The notes: generated by a model not told the origin, from the letters alone. 64,000 nt of DNA from Heligmosomoides polygyrus polygyrus (GCA_947396885.1 OX377202.1:8184001-8248000), one strand, 5' to 3'; positions 29,801-39,559 are shown, counted from the first letter of the stretch. Numbers and translations: made by a program.

Positions 29801-31787
29801 AAACTCAATCCGGGATGTAGTAGGAATCACCACCTACTGGTTGCGCCACGTGCTTCTCAACAGTGCTGAATGGAGTCTCAAAATTTCGGGACATCTTGCA
29901 GAAACAGAGGAAAATCCCATGTTCAGGCTTTGAGGTCTACGAATTTCTTGGACTGAGATAGAAGCTGGGCGTCGAAATCAATCAGTATTTTATCCCTTTA
30001 TTCGAATTGGTACCATAATTCTTCTTCTTCTCCTGAGCGTTTAGTCTCGCGCAGTCGCGGGGTCCGCTGTTCTTGTGATCTGTCGCCACCTCATCCCATC
30101 AAGGGCGTCATCTGCCGTGAAGCCGACTTCGACGAGATCTCTCTTGACGACGTCCTTCCACCTCTTCCTTGGGGCTTCTCTTTGCCGCCTTCCGGGTGCC
30201 TCGAAATCTAGGGCCAACCTTATGGGGTGATTCTCTGGTGTTCTGAGGACGTGTCCACATCTCCTCAGACGCTGCTCCCTAATCTTCAGCTGGATCGGGG
30301 CTGTCTTCATCACTGCCCTAACATCCTCGTTTCGAACCCTGTCCCGACGGGTCCATCCACATGCCCACCTCAGCATCCTCATCTCCGCCGCGTGCAGTTC
30401 CGCTCCTGCGCCTTACCGAGGGCCCAGCACTCACTGCCGTAGAGGAGGGCAGGTCTCACAACTGTTCTATAGAGCTTGCCTTTGAGCGTCCTGGAGCATC
30501 TACGGTCGCAGAGGATCCCTGTGTGGACTCCCTCCACTTGAGCCAGGCTGCGTTTATCCGCCCACTGATCGCCTGGTCCACACTTGCTCCCCAGTTGTTG
30601 CAGTAAATGAGCAGAGGTGAATTAAGAGAATACGGTGATTTTGTGGGCTTTAATACAAATCGGCTGCGTCTCTGACGTTACTTTTAACGAATGTGGTCCG
30701 GGCCTCAGTGGCCCTATCACGGGCCTCGGGTGGACCGGGTAATATCCTTGCCAATGTACTGGCTCTACCACACTCTTTGATCAACGGTTCATCAACCGCT
30801 AATCTGGCCCTGACTCAGGAATTGTTCCTACTTGTGGACCATTGCAAAGCTCACTTTGCGAGAAGTCAAACCTGGGACCAGATTCATCAACCACTTACCG
30901 CCCTCTAACGGGGAAAACACCGCCAAACCTGTTGCTGGATTAATACCATATCAGGGGTTTGGCGGTATTTTCACCATTAGAGGGCGGTAAGCAGTTAATA
31001 AATCTGGCCCCTGGTGTCGTTCTGATGTGCTACTACATCACTAATTACTCGCCCATAACACCGTCATTGAGCGGAAATGAAGGAACTCTACCTTAACGAG
31101 TCCAAACAACTTTGATACACAGTCATCCCGTTCAGCCTTTGGAGTCTTCTTCCTGCAAAATTCACAGTAGAGATCTCATGAATCGGATATACATGGAATG
31201 AGATTTGAACGACTAACTTTCTGATTTTCTCCCATAACAACTTGCATTCCATGGCTCGATCATGGTTTGGATTTTTCTGAGCCTAAAAGGAAACGTGAAA
31301 AGCAATTCGATGGAAGACAGCAAATAAGATCCGAGGAACATACCCGCAGTTCTCTTAAAAAAGCCTTCCTTTGCTTTCTGTCCATGGTTAGCAACTGCTC
31401 CTTCACCTTTTTTGTCACCTGTAAAGCAGTGTTCTTCATCGTCTGAATCTACGCTTTACAAAGGCTGACGCACTTGAATCTTAATCTTCTTCTTCGGCAC
31501 AATCGTCTTCGCTTCTGGGCTCTTCTCCACATTTTCCTTCCCCACACCGGAATCAGTGTCCATAGCCTCCTCTGCCTTAGCAGCCGCCGCTTCGGCTTGC
31601 ATATGCACCTGAAAAATAGACGAAATATTTTTTTTAATTGGAGAGGAAGTGGACTTACCTTCTTCTTCTTCTTCGCGACCTTCGAGTTCTTGCTCACTGC
31701 TCGAAGTATGCCTTTGCCTGGAGAAGCCGAGGAGGGTTGAATTTTCAGGTCCTTCACGTTCTTGTCGAACACTTTCACGCGTTCCAT
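17889..31787 (-). CDS. puf-12: Puf-A / PUM3 family nucleolar Pumilio-like protein (complete, 18 exons)
   Basis: Exons in coding order: 31787-31659, 31608-31474, 31418-31344, 31282-31218, 31152-31092, 29209-29119, 29059-28975, 28918-28837, 28774-28682, 28620-28517, 24574-24391, 24287-24162, 23329-23207, 19944-19782, 19682-19600, 19537-19458, 18186-18090, 18047-17889 (TAG). All junctions keep frame and give 644 residues, close to human PUM3 (about 648). The lysine-rich N-terminus (about residues 1-100) is followed by Puf-like repeats with strong family matches: KNKYAHFFVLRMLKYG, SFRGHVVSLMR, EVAYNDYANAQQRFDII, TPDGAYVAMKCIWNANVKDR, GHRVLLALFDTIDDT, DPWGEKVVHYIVHPRD, LIEHPAGSFVLM. Family members are nucleolar, bind structured RNA or DNA without base specificity and act in large-subunit ribosome biogenesis. 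The start has a splice-acceptor-like TTTCCTTCAG 7 bp upstream, compatible with trans-splicing. Thirteen introns are 42-103 bp; those at 18.2-19.5, 19.9-23.2, 24.6-28.5 and 29.2-31.1 kb are 1.3-3.9 kb and repeat-filled; one more is 0.8 kb. The donor after exon 2 is GTGCGT. Confidence 0.95.
18262..18405 (-). mobile_element. SINE family A fragment (tail-side part)
   Basis: TTGGTCAATCTCTTTTGGGA, TGCGCCACGCATAGCACTTC and ACGGTGGCCAGTCGATG match the non-tRNA part of the SINE; the tRNA head is missing. Confidence 0.6.
18440..18920. mobile_element. MITE with CGGATCTATCCTAGTCCGGG ends
   Basis: Inverted ends of about 40 bp (CGGATCTATCCTAGTCCGGG then CACATAAGTAAAAAG). Inside is a tandem pair of GCCCTCCTCACCATGTTAGA units. 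A second member is at 21345-22054. It lies in a puf-12 intron. Confidence 0.75.
19190..19345 (+). mobile_element. SINE family A fragment (tail-side part)
   Basis: GTTCATCAGTTGGCCAGTGC, ATCTCGTAGAAGTGAATGCG and a TCTCTTATCCTTATTCTT tail match the 3' part of the SINE in plus orientation. Confidence 0.6.
20055..20355. mobile_element. Inverted pair of tRNA-like SINE family B units
   Basis: Left arm holds the complement of a unit with GCAGGTTCGAGTTCCGCCTGG-like B box; the right arm (20225-20345) reads CAGCGCTGGTGGTGTAAGGC and GTGCGGGTTCGAGTCCCGCC, followed by the body GATTGCAACTAAACATC. The two heads face each other across about 55 bp. Confidence 0.7.
21345..22054. mobile_element. MITE with CTAGTCCGGGGG ends, itself interrupted
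   Basis: Ends GGATCTGTCCTAGTCCGGGG and inverse; internal GTTATGACATGTCAGACGGC units as in the 18440 copy. A 185-bp insert (about 21450-21635) begins in a G17 run and has GGGACCAGCCCAT / ATGGGCTGGCCCC inverted ends. Confidence 0.7.
22336..22427. repeat. Short fold-back MITE with GGGNCCGGATTCATCAAC ends
   Basis: 92-bp hairpin GGGGACCGGATTCATCAACA...GTTGATGAATCCGGCCCC with CCGTGGGTATGCGGGGTATA core, a reduced form of the 11513 element. Confidence 0.8.
23041..23179. repeat. Fold-back MITE with GATTCATCAACC ends
   Basis: Hairpin with TTACCGCACTCTAACGGTGA and CACTGTCAGAGGGCGGTATG arms; close relative of 7859 and 30874. It lies 28 bp downstream of the puf-12 exon 23329-23207 donor. Confidence 0.8.
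23470..24025. mobile_element. TIR element enclosing a tRNA-like sequence
   Basis: Inverted ends share AACGGCGGATATCAGGACCG and CTACTGCAAA. Inside, on the minus strand at 23785-23860, GTGGTGCAGTAGGTAGAAAG and GGAGTTCGATTCCCG look like A and B boxes. It lies in the puf-12 intron 23330-24161. Confidence 0.6.
24620..25495. mobile_element. Fold-back element with a tRNA-like head in each arm
   Basis: Arms of about 340 bp are inverted copies. Each contains GGCTGGCGCAGTGGATAGCG (A-box-like) and GGTTCGAACCCC or GTTCGACCCCCGG (B-box-like), at 24832-24903 on plus and 25212-25293 on minus, and the outer GCGTGAAGTTCATCAC motif. It fills the start of the 3.9-kb puf-12 intron. Confidence 0.7.
25526..26397. 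repeat. AT-rich fold-back element
   Basis: Ends GGCCATTTTCACGTCGAAAT and inverse of GGACGTGAAAATGGTATT; arms share TTGAAAAGTGTCCAATTGG, AGAGGCTC and GAGCAGGAAGGC motifs. The core around 25880-26060 includes GCCATGTCATCTCC. No gene. Confidence 0.65.
26398..26760. repeat. AT-rich fold-back family, single arm
   Basis: GTAGAGGCTCTCCGACAAGG, then GAGGGCAGCATTTTTTGAG and CGCCATGCGCTCG, in the same order as other arms of the family. Confidence 0.5.
27000..27262 (+). mobile_element. 3' end of the RTE LINE family
   Basis: KYRWAGHLLRREDDRWSLRV, RDHKRPLGRPPTRWADSFSR and a TCAAAGT tail are nearly identical to the C-terminus of the LINE ending at 7345. Strong 5' truncation leaves about 80 codons. Confidence 0.8.
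27270..27745. repeat. Tandem duplication of ~240 bp
   Basis: AAGAATAATGGTTTAAGGCT, GGCAGCAACATTTAGGGTAT and GTACCCACTATTTGACTTTT occur in the same order at 27285-27530 and 27530-27745; the last motif also stands at 26967, just before the LINE fragment, so the LINE probably landed in an array. Confidence 0.6.
29179..29625. repeat. Tandem duplication including the 5' part of a puf-12 exon
   Basis: A ~224-bp unit is repeated at 29179-29402 and 29403-29625. The second unit repeats the acceptor and first 30 bp of exon 29209-29119 (GYAAKLIYTH instead of GYAPKLIYTH), then departs. It is a truncated pseudo-exon upstream of the real one. Confidence 0.75.
29990..30605 (-). mobile_element. RTE-type LINE C-terminal fragment
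   Basis: Reads GRINAAWLKWRESTGILCDR, KLYRTVVRPALLYGSECWAL, then MRMLRWACGWTRRDRVRNED and FEAPGRRQREAPRKRWKDVV, ADPATARD stop, ending in a GAAGAAGAAGAA tail (30021-30035). Frameshifts separate the parts. It belongs to a different subfamily from the LINEs at 46.8 and 52.8 kb. Confidence 0.8.
30874..31011. repeat. Fold-back MITE with GATTCATCAACC ends
   Basis: 138-bp hairpin with TTACCGCCCTCTAACGGGGA and CACCATTAGAGGGCGGTAAG arms and GGGACC/GGCCCC termini. It lies 80 bp from puf-12 exon 31152-31092. Confidence 0.85.
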
Positions 31788-31908
31788 GTTTCCGCTGAAG
31801 GAAACCTTAAGAGAGCAACATTTAGCAGATGGGTAGCGAGTTCTGAGCGAGCGAAATTTCTAACAAAAAAAAAATGAAGAGCGGTTGGAGTATGGAAAGA
31901 CCACGCTA

Positions 31909-34366
31909 TACAGAGTGTCTCAAAAATTGTATACACTGTTTGGAAGGTAATCACTTTCCTCACAATGGAGGTATTGAAGAAGATAAGGGCTCATATAAAA
32001 GCTTCAAAAATAGAAGTTTTCTGAAATACGAGCGGTATGGATTGAGCCATGCACTCGTCTGAGATTCTGCATTTTAAACTCCATTTATCGTGTTTTGCTT
32101 GAACACTTGTTATAATTTCTTCACAAAGTGATAGTATCGAGTGATCTGTGCTTCTTTTAATGTTTACAACTTGAAAATACACTACGGCTTGCGAATAGTG
32201 CAGGATATCCTAAAAAATGCTGGTCGTATCTGAAAGGTTCTAACATTGCTTCTAATGAAACTTTTGAAGGTGTTTGAGACTCATATGAAAGCACAGGGTA
32301 ACGAGGTCTCTGTGGCATGTAAATGGCCATTATTGCTCCATGCCCCCGCTCGGAACATTACATTTCAGACTCGATTGATTCTGCATGAGCTGAATGGTTG
32401 CTACAGTCTTGTTATTATATGGCAACATTAACCAGTGCTGTGCTTCCTTTAACGTTTTCCGTCGCCCAGTAGCTGAAATTATTTATTTATTTGTACGTGG
32501 ATAGCCACGTAGATAAGAATAAACAAACATAACAGAAACTAAGATAGTTACAAACCAACAAAAGGCATAGTAAATGAAGTCATAGGCTTTAATCCTACAA
32601 ACAAGCACAGAAATCAACAAGTCTAGAAAGGCAGTAAACAATTAGGAATCCTCTTGGAAATACCGCTCAACTTGTGTTCTGAATTGCCGTACAGTGCTAG
32701 GTAAAGTAATATTCTTGGAGAACTTCAAGAATTCACTGCCAGCACGATTAGTGAAAAAAGCTGCTCTGGTATTACATTTTTTAGGAACAATTATCTTCCA
32801 CTGTCCACCCCTAGTGTTAGATGGAGAGACAGAGTAAAATTCCCGGAGTGAAAGGTTATTCATACCATTCACCATCTTGTAAATCATGATTAAGTCGTTT
32901 CTTTTCCTGCGAAACGAAAGCGTACGCAGACTAAAGATATTGTTCCGAGTGGATGCTGAAGGGATGGTGGTGTAATCAAACCCATGAAGTCTTATCCAGA
33001 GCTTTCCTGTGAGGCTATTTTGAACAGATTCTAGCCTGTTGGTTTCTTTTTTGCACTTAGGACTGAATACAGTCGTGCCGCACTCTAATATCGGTCTAAC
33101 ATATGTCTTATAGGCGGACACTAAATGTGTAGGTGATTTAGTGCGTAGAGACTTGAATATAGAGTGGACAGCACGATCAGCTTTCGCTATAAGTTCACAA
33201 CGTTCCCGGAATGAAAGATTTGTGTCAAATACAAATCCTAAGTCACGTATAGAAGTTGGGCTACCGAGCTGCATCCCATTAAGGTGATAACTCTTTCTGT
33301 TAATCTGCTGCCCAAGGTGAAACACTTGGGATTTTCGCCCTGATAGAGGAAGGTTCCATTTCGCTGGCCAATCTGCAATCGTGTTTATTGCCGATTGAAG
33401 AGCAACATGATCTTCCTCGCCGGAAACCTTCTTATAAATTTTTATGTCGTCTGCATACATTTTGCAGGCAATATCATAGCGACTAATCAGGGAGGGAATT
33501 TCAGCAGTATAGATAGTGAAGAGTATCGGCGACAGAACGCCTCCCTGAGGAACACCACTAGTTACTGGAAAAGATCCTGAGAGTGATTCATTTACTCGTA
33601 CTTGAAACGACCTATCGAATACAAAATGTTTTATCCACTTGGTGATTCTGGGATGAACTCCTAAATCCGCAAGTTTGGTCAATCCGACAGTTTGTCAATT
33701 ACGCCGATTACCTCCGTTCAGCTTGAATGTTGCTTTATCAGTACACAGAATCCGTCTTAGAAAATGGGTGTTCCTGCTCACATTTAAATTGTGCAATCAA
33801 TGAACTCGCTCGTCATGTGTCTTTCACATGATTGTAAAGTTCTAGATGTTAAAAGAAGCACAGCACAGGTTAATTTGGCGAAGTAGTAACGCGATTGTAA
33901 CAAGTATTCAGCCAATCAACCATCAATCGAATCGGAAATTCAAGGTTTCAGACGGAAGCATGGCGCAATCTTGACTATTTGCACTCAACTAAAATCTCTT
34001 TATCCTGTGTTTTCATATGAGTCTCAAACGCCTTCAAAAACTTCACTAGCAGCAATGTTAGAACGTTTCAAACAGTACCTGCATTTTGAGCAAGCCGTAG
34101 TGTGTTTTTAACTTTTAAACCCTAAAAGAAGCACAAACCAATCGAAACGGCTACTTTGTGAAAAAATTATAGCAAGTGCTCCAGCGAAAAACAACCAATC
34201 GAGTGTAAAGGGCTGAATTTCAGACGAGTGCATGGCGCATCCCATACCTCTCATATGTCATAAAACTTCTATTTTCCTATGCTTGAGCCCTTAGCCTCTT
34301 CAGTAGTTTTACTGTGAGCAAGGTACCACCTTTCAAACAGTGTGTACATTTTTTTGAGACACTGTA
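31909..34366. mobile_element. TA-flanked fold-back element (Tc1/mariner-type ends) with nested CR1-like LINE
   Basis: Inverted ends read TACAGAGTGTCTCAAAAATT and TACAGTGTCTCAAAAAAATG, then GTACACACTGTTTGAAAGGT; each is flanked by TA. Arms extend about 350 bp with GAGTGCATGGCGCA and AAAAGAAGCACA motifs. The LINE (32473-33700) lies between the arms. It separates puf-12 from the small lysine-rich gene. Confidence 0.7.
32473..33700 (-). mobile_element. CR1/Jockey-like LINE, 346-codon reverse transcriptase part open
   Basis: The frame 33682-32642 is uninterrupted. It shows GVPQGGVLSPILFTIY, the active site KMYADDIKIYK, LSFRERCELIAKADRA and SLRTLSFRRKRNDLIMIYKM, and ends VERYFQEDS. The endonuclease and the first reverse transcriptase motifs are missing (5' truncation). 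The 3' end is an AAATAAATAAATAAT tail at 32473-32492. An intact 3' half suggests a recent insertion. Confidence 0.87.
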
Positions 34367-34520
34367 CAATAGGAAGGATTCCTCATCAACATACATAAAT
34401 CATATAAGTAATAGCCAAAAACCTTTTGATGAACCGCTTTTGATAAAGATACGTTGTGGCCCTCTATACTTGTACTCCACCCAATGAGCTGAAGCGGTTA
34501 GGGTCTTGATGGTAATCTTA

Positions 34521-34581
34521 GGCCTATGTCATACTTCGGCGACGTCGGCGACAACAGCGTCGCCGAAGTATAACATAGGCC
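34521..34581. repeat. 61-bp hairpin element with TTA target duplication
   Basis: GGCCTATGTCATACTTCGGC and the exact family complement GTATAACATAGGCC fold back; TTA flanks it at 34518-34520 and 34582-34584. The size and 3-bp duplication fit a Harbinger-type MITE. It lies just 3' of the small gene's stop codon. Confidence 0.75.
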
Positions 34582-34594
34582 TTACGAGACGCCT

Positions 34595-35110
34595 CTAAAT
34601 GGTGTAGCTCTGCAAAAATTGAACTTCTATGAGAGAATGGCGACGTTCTACTTCAGCTTCAGGCAGGCCCTTCTGCGTGAAAACCAACTGATGGTGAGCA
34701 TATGGCGAATGTACAAGAAATTACCCGCTTGTCCGACTTCTTCGACGAAGACGACGACGTCGGGTTGACGTGGATCGTGTCACCGTCGCCAGCGCTTTCC
34801 TCCACTTCTCGTAGCTTCTGCAGTTCAGCCTTGACGTTCTCGTTCAGCTCGTTCTTGAACTTCATCTTCTCCTCTAACTAAAACTACGGCGAAATATAGG
34901 ACGAGCATGAACGTGAAGCTTCTACAAGCAGTAGAGCTTAATGACTTAAGGAGGAATACATAGAAAATCAAGGACACTCGCCTTCACCACTCGTTTCCGG
35001 TCCACTTGATTCAGTTTCAAGCCCTTAGCCTTCTTCTCCAGAAGGTTTTTCACCTTCTTCTTCCCCTTCATCTTCTTTTTCTTATCGTGACGTGAGCCAA
35101 GCGCAGCCAT
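34595..35110 (-). CDS. Small lysine-rich protein, unrecognised (119 aa)
   Basis: Three exons: 35110-34982 (43 codons), 34877-34725 (51 codons) and 34672-34595 (25 codons plus TAG). The protein begins MAALGSRHDKKKKMKGKKKV and is very basic over residues 10-60, then has an acidic, helical-looking part (LNENVKAELQKLREVEES) and a serine run. Such composition suggests a nucleolar or nuclear protein, but I do not recognise a family. Intron 1 has a GC donor (AAG|GCGAGT) in the only frame-keeping solution. For exon 3 an alternative acceptor 15 bp upstream would add five residues. An acceptor-like GTGTTTAG lies 8 bp before the ATG, compatible with SL trans-splicing. It lies upstream of puf-12 on the same strand and could be the first gene of an operon split by repeats. 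Confidence 0.7.
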
Positions 35111-35595
35111 TCTGGCACCTAAACACGGTACACTTCAACTCTTTCGACGTCTGAACTACAAATACACATCGGGCAAGCCTTTCAATCACAAGGAACAGAT
35201 GGCTCTTCCGCTTCAGATTTTTAAAAGCACTCGCAGAGAGTGATACAAGTGACGATAAGGAGTTACAAAAGGAGAAGGGAGGCTCCAAAAATTGAAGCAT
35301 AAACTAGATTTGATTGTCGCTGGACTTTTTCTTACTGTCAATCTATTTACAGCCAATTCCGATGTCTACATTTAAATGTGACTGATCTTATTTGATAGAA
35401 GTATCAGGGAAAGTCGGCTACAATTAGAGATAAGCAATAAATAGAACAGGAAATCCTAAACGCGACGTATTTTTTTTATAACGAGCCGTCGAATGTATTG
35501 TGCTGTCTGCAGGGAACCCCACGCACCATCTAGGCGTGAATGCTCGCTTGCTTATTAACAAAAGTAGGAATTCCGGGACCGATGTGGTTCAATCA

Positions 35596-35775
35596 GGGGC
35601 CGGATTCATCAACGACTTACAAAGATTTGACAGAGAAATTACAGCGGAAAATCCTGATAACCCTAACACTTTACCATATCGCTTGTGGATAAGTCGCGTT
35701 AATTCGCACTGTTTCAGGACTTTCCGCTGTAATTTCGCTGTCAAATCTCTGTAAATCGTTGATGAATCGGGCACC
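35596..35775. repeat. Fold-back MITE with GGGGCCGGATTCATCAAC ends
   Basis: 180-bp hairpin; arms GACTTACAAAGATTTGACAG and AAATTACAGCGGAAAATCCT with inverse copies. Core differs from the 7859 group. Confidence 0.8.
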
Positions 35776-35889
35776 AGGGGTGCAAAGAAGATCGTTAATC
35801 AGGCAGATATTTGAGAAAAGGTCTTCTCTCGTCTCGGGCGGAGGCAGTGGGCCGTCCTAGTACAGCTAGGCAGGCAGTTCCCACCTGGG

Positions 35890-37087
35890 CTCGGTTATTG
35901 AAGCATTTCTCACTCAATCAGTTATTCAGATGCTTGAAGAAGTAGTAGTCGGTTGGCGAAAGGTCCGGTGAATATGGTAGGTGTGGTAGAGTTTCGACAG
36001 AACTCGTCCAACTTCTGCAGCGTCGGATGCGCAACATGTAGTCGCGCGGAGAAGGACCGATCATTTTCTGTTGACCACTGCCGGGTGCATAAGTCAGAAT
36101 TTTTCGTCGATCTGTTGGACGTACTTCTCTTTCGTCGTTGTTTCGCCCGAATTCAAGAAAGTTTGGTGAATTGGTCCAGAAGCAGACCACCCACTAAAAG
36201 CCCGTTTAAACTTCCGACGCCGAGCGACGCGAAGCCACGCACTGTGGCCAAATTGATCGATCGCGTCGCCCGATCAATGTGGCCACAATACGTCGCGTCG
36301 CGCCGCTCGGCGTCGAAGTATAAACGGAGTCAAACAATTATCAGTATCTTCTTTTGGTGCAATTTCGGTTTCGGGAACTGCTTCGGAGCTTCATCGAGGT
36401 GCAACCACTGGGCCGATCGTCGCCGGTTACCGTGGAGGATCCATTTCTGCTCACAAGTTGCGGTACTGTCAGGAGATGGGTCGTTCTTGTTGCGAAGAAG
36501 CAGCGCTGACGACACTTCGAACTGACGTTTTGATGGTTGTTCAACTCGTGTGGTATCCATTTACCGAACTTCTTCGTCTTTCCAATGTTCCCAAACACTT
36601 GATTTGCTTATGAGGAGCTCCTTCGCAAGTTCACGAGCGGCCACACGTGTATTTGCTTCCGCCGAAAGGAGTTGAACTTGAAGGAGTTATTGCACTCCGA
36701 ACACGCCCGCGCGTGCGATTTGCAAGCGGTCGCCCCTCGATTGAAAGGTTCGGTTCTATATGCATTGTTCACGGCGCAGCCCAAAGGTTAGCTGGAGAGC
36801 CTTAGAGCAACTTCTTGGTACTTGGTTGTAGTCGCGGACGTCGCTCTGGCATTGATGACACGCCCTCAACTCGTTGTCATCAATGCCAGAGCGACGTCTG
36901 CGACCCGCCTCATCCTCAGGATCGAATTCACCTCGACGAAATTCCTGAAACCAGCGCGTCACCGCGGATTAGTTAACACTTCCTTGGCTCCATACCTGGT
37001 TGATGTGCCGAGTTGTTTCCGCCTGAGTACGACCGAGCTTGAACCCGTAGATGTAAATCTGCCGAAACTGCTGCTTCGACACGTCCA
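35890..37087 (-). pseudogene. Mariner transposase pseudogene with internal insertions
   Basis: From 37087: MDVSKQQFRQIYIYGFKLGR, TRWFQEFRRGEFDPEDEAGR, then KQFPKPKLHQKK and PHLPYSPDLSPTDYYFFKHL. Several stops and frame changes occur. A 122-bp hairpin element (36204-36325) and a 73-bp palindrome (36831-36903) interrupt it. Confidence 0.8.
36204..36325. repeat. 122-bp GC-rich hairpin inside the mariner
   Basis: GTTTAAACTTCCGACGCCGA and the inverse of GTTTATACTTCGACGCCGAG pair, as do GTGGCCAAATTGATCGATC and inverse. The ATACTTC-GCGACG end links it to the GTCGGCGAC hairpins. Confidence 0.75.
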
Positions 37088-37287
37088 TTTATAGCTTACA
37101 AAATCTGCCGTGAAGAGTCTATATTAAAAACGAATAGTATGTTACAAAATACAAAAATTATACAATAATACAAAAAACCTGCTTTGTAGCAGTGTACAAT
37201 CATGCACTATTCCAAGGTAAACTTTTGCCAAAAAATCCCGTTCTAAAGTTGGAGATCGAAAACCTGCATTAATTTCCGGACAATCTA

Positions 37288-38524
37288 CTGGGTTGATCGA
37301 AAAGTCTTGTAACACTTTACGCTACAGCCTGTTAAATTTGTTAAAGCTCTCACAGCATTGATCTTGTGTGATGACGTCACAGTACACTCTCGAAACTTTC
37401 TCAAGCATACTATATAAGGCCTCGTCGAGTACGAATGCAGTAAACAATGTCGACGATAAGCAGCAGCATGCTACGACCTATCGTCTACTACGAATATCTG
37501 CAAGGCCATTCCGCAAGGACTGAAGCCTCCAGCATCTGCGCTGCATTCAAGGAGGAAGTCGTTCACTATTGTGCAGTGACCCGTTGGTATCAGCGCTTCA
37601 AGGCTGGAGATATCGCTTTCGAAGATCGACCTCGTTCCGGACGCCCCTCTGATGTGGAAGAAGACAGCTTGCGCAAAGCCTTCAAGGTGAAGCCAAATTC
37701 AACCACTCGCGAATTGGCGGCGACACGTGGATGTACGCAAAGCACCGTCGTGAGGCAGCTGGAGATTCTTGGGTACCGCAAAGTTTTGTCGATTTGGGTA
37801 CCACATGAGCTGCGGGTCTCTGACAAGGCATGCCGAACCAGTGTTGCTGAATCGCTGCTTCTTCGCCCGCACAGAAAGGACCTTCTGAAGGACATTGCTA
37901 CTCGTGATGAAAGCTGGTTTCCTTATGTTAACGATACCCGCAACAGCTAATGGCTCCTATGCGGAGAACCGGCTCTAGCACACTTGGACACCACGAAAAG
38001 AAGGTTCTTCTGTGTTGCTGGCGGGACTGAGAAAGCATGATTTACTGGAAGTTGCTGGATAGAGAGACCACAGTCACAGCATCTGTCTACGCTACCCGGC
38101 TCCAGAGCTTGGCCGACACCATGCGCCAAAAACGTCCAGAACGGGAAAATGTCCACCTGCTGCACGACAACACGCGTCCTCATGTCGCAAAAGTGAGTCG
38201 CGAGAAAATCCAGGAGTTAGGCTGGGAAGTTGTGCCCCATCCACCGTATTATCCAGACCTCGCTCCTTCTGATATACCACCTGTAGAGAGAAGCAGCATC
38301 TTCGAGGCAAAGAGCTCGATGATCGACGTCAACTGGAAATGGAGGTGTCTGAATTCTTTTCCTCACAGCCCTCGGAATTCTGGTGGAAACGAATTGAATG
38401 GCTGCCTTAAAGTTGGGGCAGTATCTTAGACTTGGATAGGGAATATATCGTGGACTGAATTTTGTTTTAGCAAATAGAGGCAAATTTGAAGATTGTTGTG
38501 CTAGAGACTTTCCGATCAACCTAA
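37288..38524 (+). mobile_element. Mariner element, transposase frameshifted
   Basis: TA-flanked ends CTGGGTTGATCGAAAAGTC and TTAGGTTGATCGGAAAGTC (complement at right). From 37447 it encodes MSTISSSMLRPIVYYEYLQG, RWYQRFKAGDIAFEDRPRSG and IATRDESWFPY (first catalytic D region), then a stop at 37948 and frame changes before LLHDNTRPHVAKVSREKIQE and PHPPYYPDLAPSD. A 15-C run follows at 38529. Confidence 0.85.
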
Positions 38525-38959
38525 TAACACCCCCCCCCCCCCCAACGAGAGGTTAACTTCGAAATAATTTAAGGATTGAAGGTGTCGCATATTGCCTGGC
38601 GGTTCTCCCAAGTGCAGCTACAGTTAGAGTGTCTGACAACACTGCCTTGGCGGCACACGTAGCAGTTCCGTTCGGAGTCCTATGTGACAGATGGGTTACC
38701 CTTAGCGGGTTGCCAGGTGCTCATCGATCGGACACACCTGCTCCTTTTTCGGTCGAAACGTCACTGGAAAGCGCCACATGCTTCTAATATTTATTGACCT
38801 GTGTAGCACCGATTTCTGGCCTGGTTTTAACGATTTTCTTAAAATTTTCGTCACTGTCTCATTCACAAGCGCAACGTCCTCTTCAGCATTTTCGGAAACG
38901 CTCCTGAAAGTTCCTCAAAGCTAAGCCTAATAGTTACTTCTCTCAGCAGAATGGTGCGC

Positions 38960-39545
38960 TGCTTCAGTGCTAGAGAACGTTTGGAGGATCTGGTGGTCTA
39001 GATCATGCAAATTTGTTTCTTTTATTCATTATGAGTTTATTCCTGACGGAGCTACAAGACGCCGAAGACTACTTGGCTTACGCAGTTTATTCTCCAGAAG
39101 GAAACGGAATGACATAGTTATGGCCTTCAAAATTCTCACTGGAAGAGCCTTACTTTGTTCAAGCAGTCTCTTCTTGGTTGGTAATTCCAGAACGAGAGTG
39201 GTTCCCGTATCAAAATCAGGGCTCCGTCCTCTAGGAAACAGGTTAGGGCCAAATTCATTTCTTTACGAGTAGTTCCATTGCTCAATAAAATAATTAACGA
39301 GAGCTTTCTGCACCTGTCACTTAGTTCTTTCAAAGGAAGGGCCAGTAAAATTGCGTTTGCAGAGGTGTTCTAAGCTTTTATCCTGCTTGTGATCCTAGTT
39401 TTCGTTGTTAAGTTTAGTCTTTTCCTTTATTCATTATCATTGTTTGTGTTTTGGTTCCTGGTTTGGGCTGTGCTGTCTTGACTTGCTGTTTTTTGTCTCT
39501 TTACCACGTAGACTTTGGCCTACGCCATGAATAAATAAATAAAAC
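38960..39545 (+). mobile_element. CR1-like LINE 3' fragment
   Basis: ATRRRRLLGLRSLFSRRKRN and DIVMAFKILTG align with the LINE at 32473 (TLSFRRKRNDLIMIYKMVNG). It ends in a GAATAAATAAATAAA tail at 39530-39545. Confidence 0.75.
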
Positions 39546-39559
39546 TTTATGAGCGTAAT

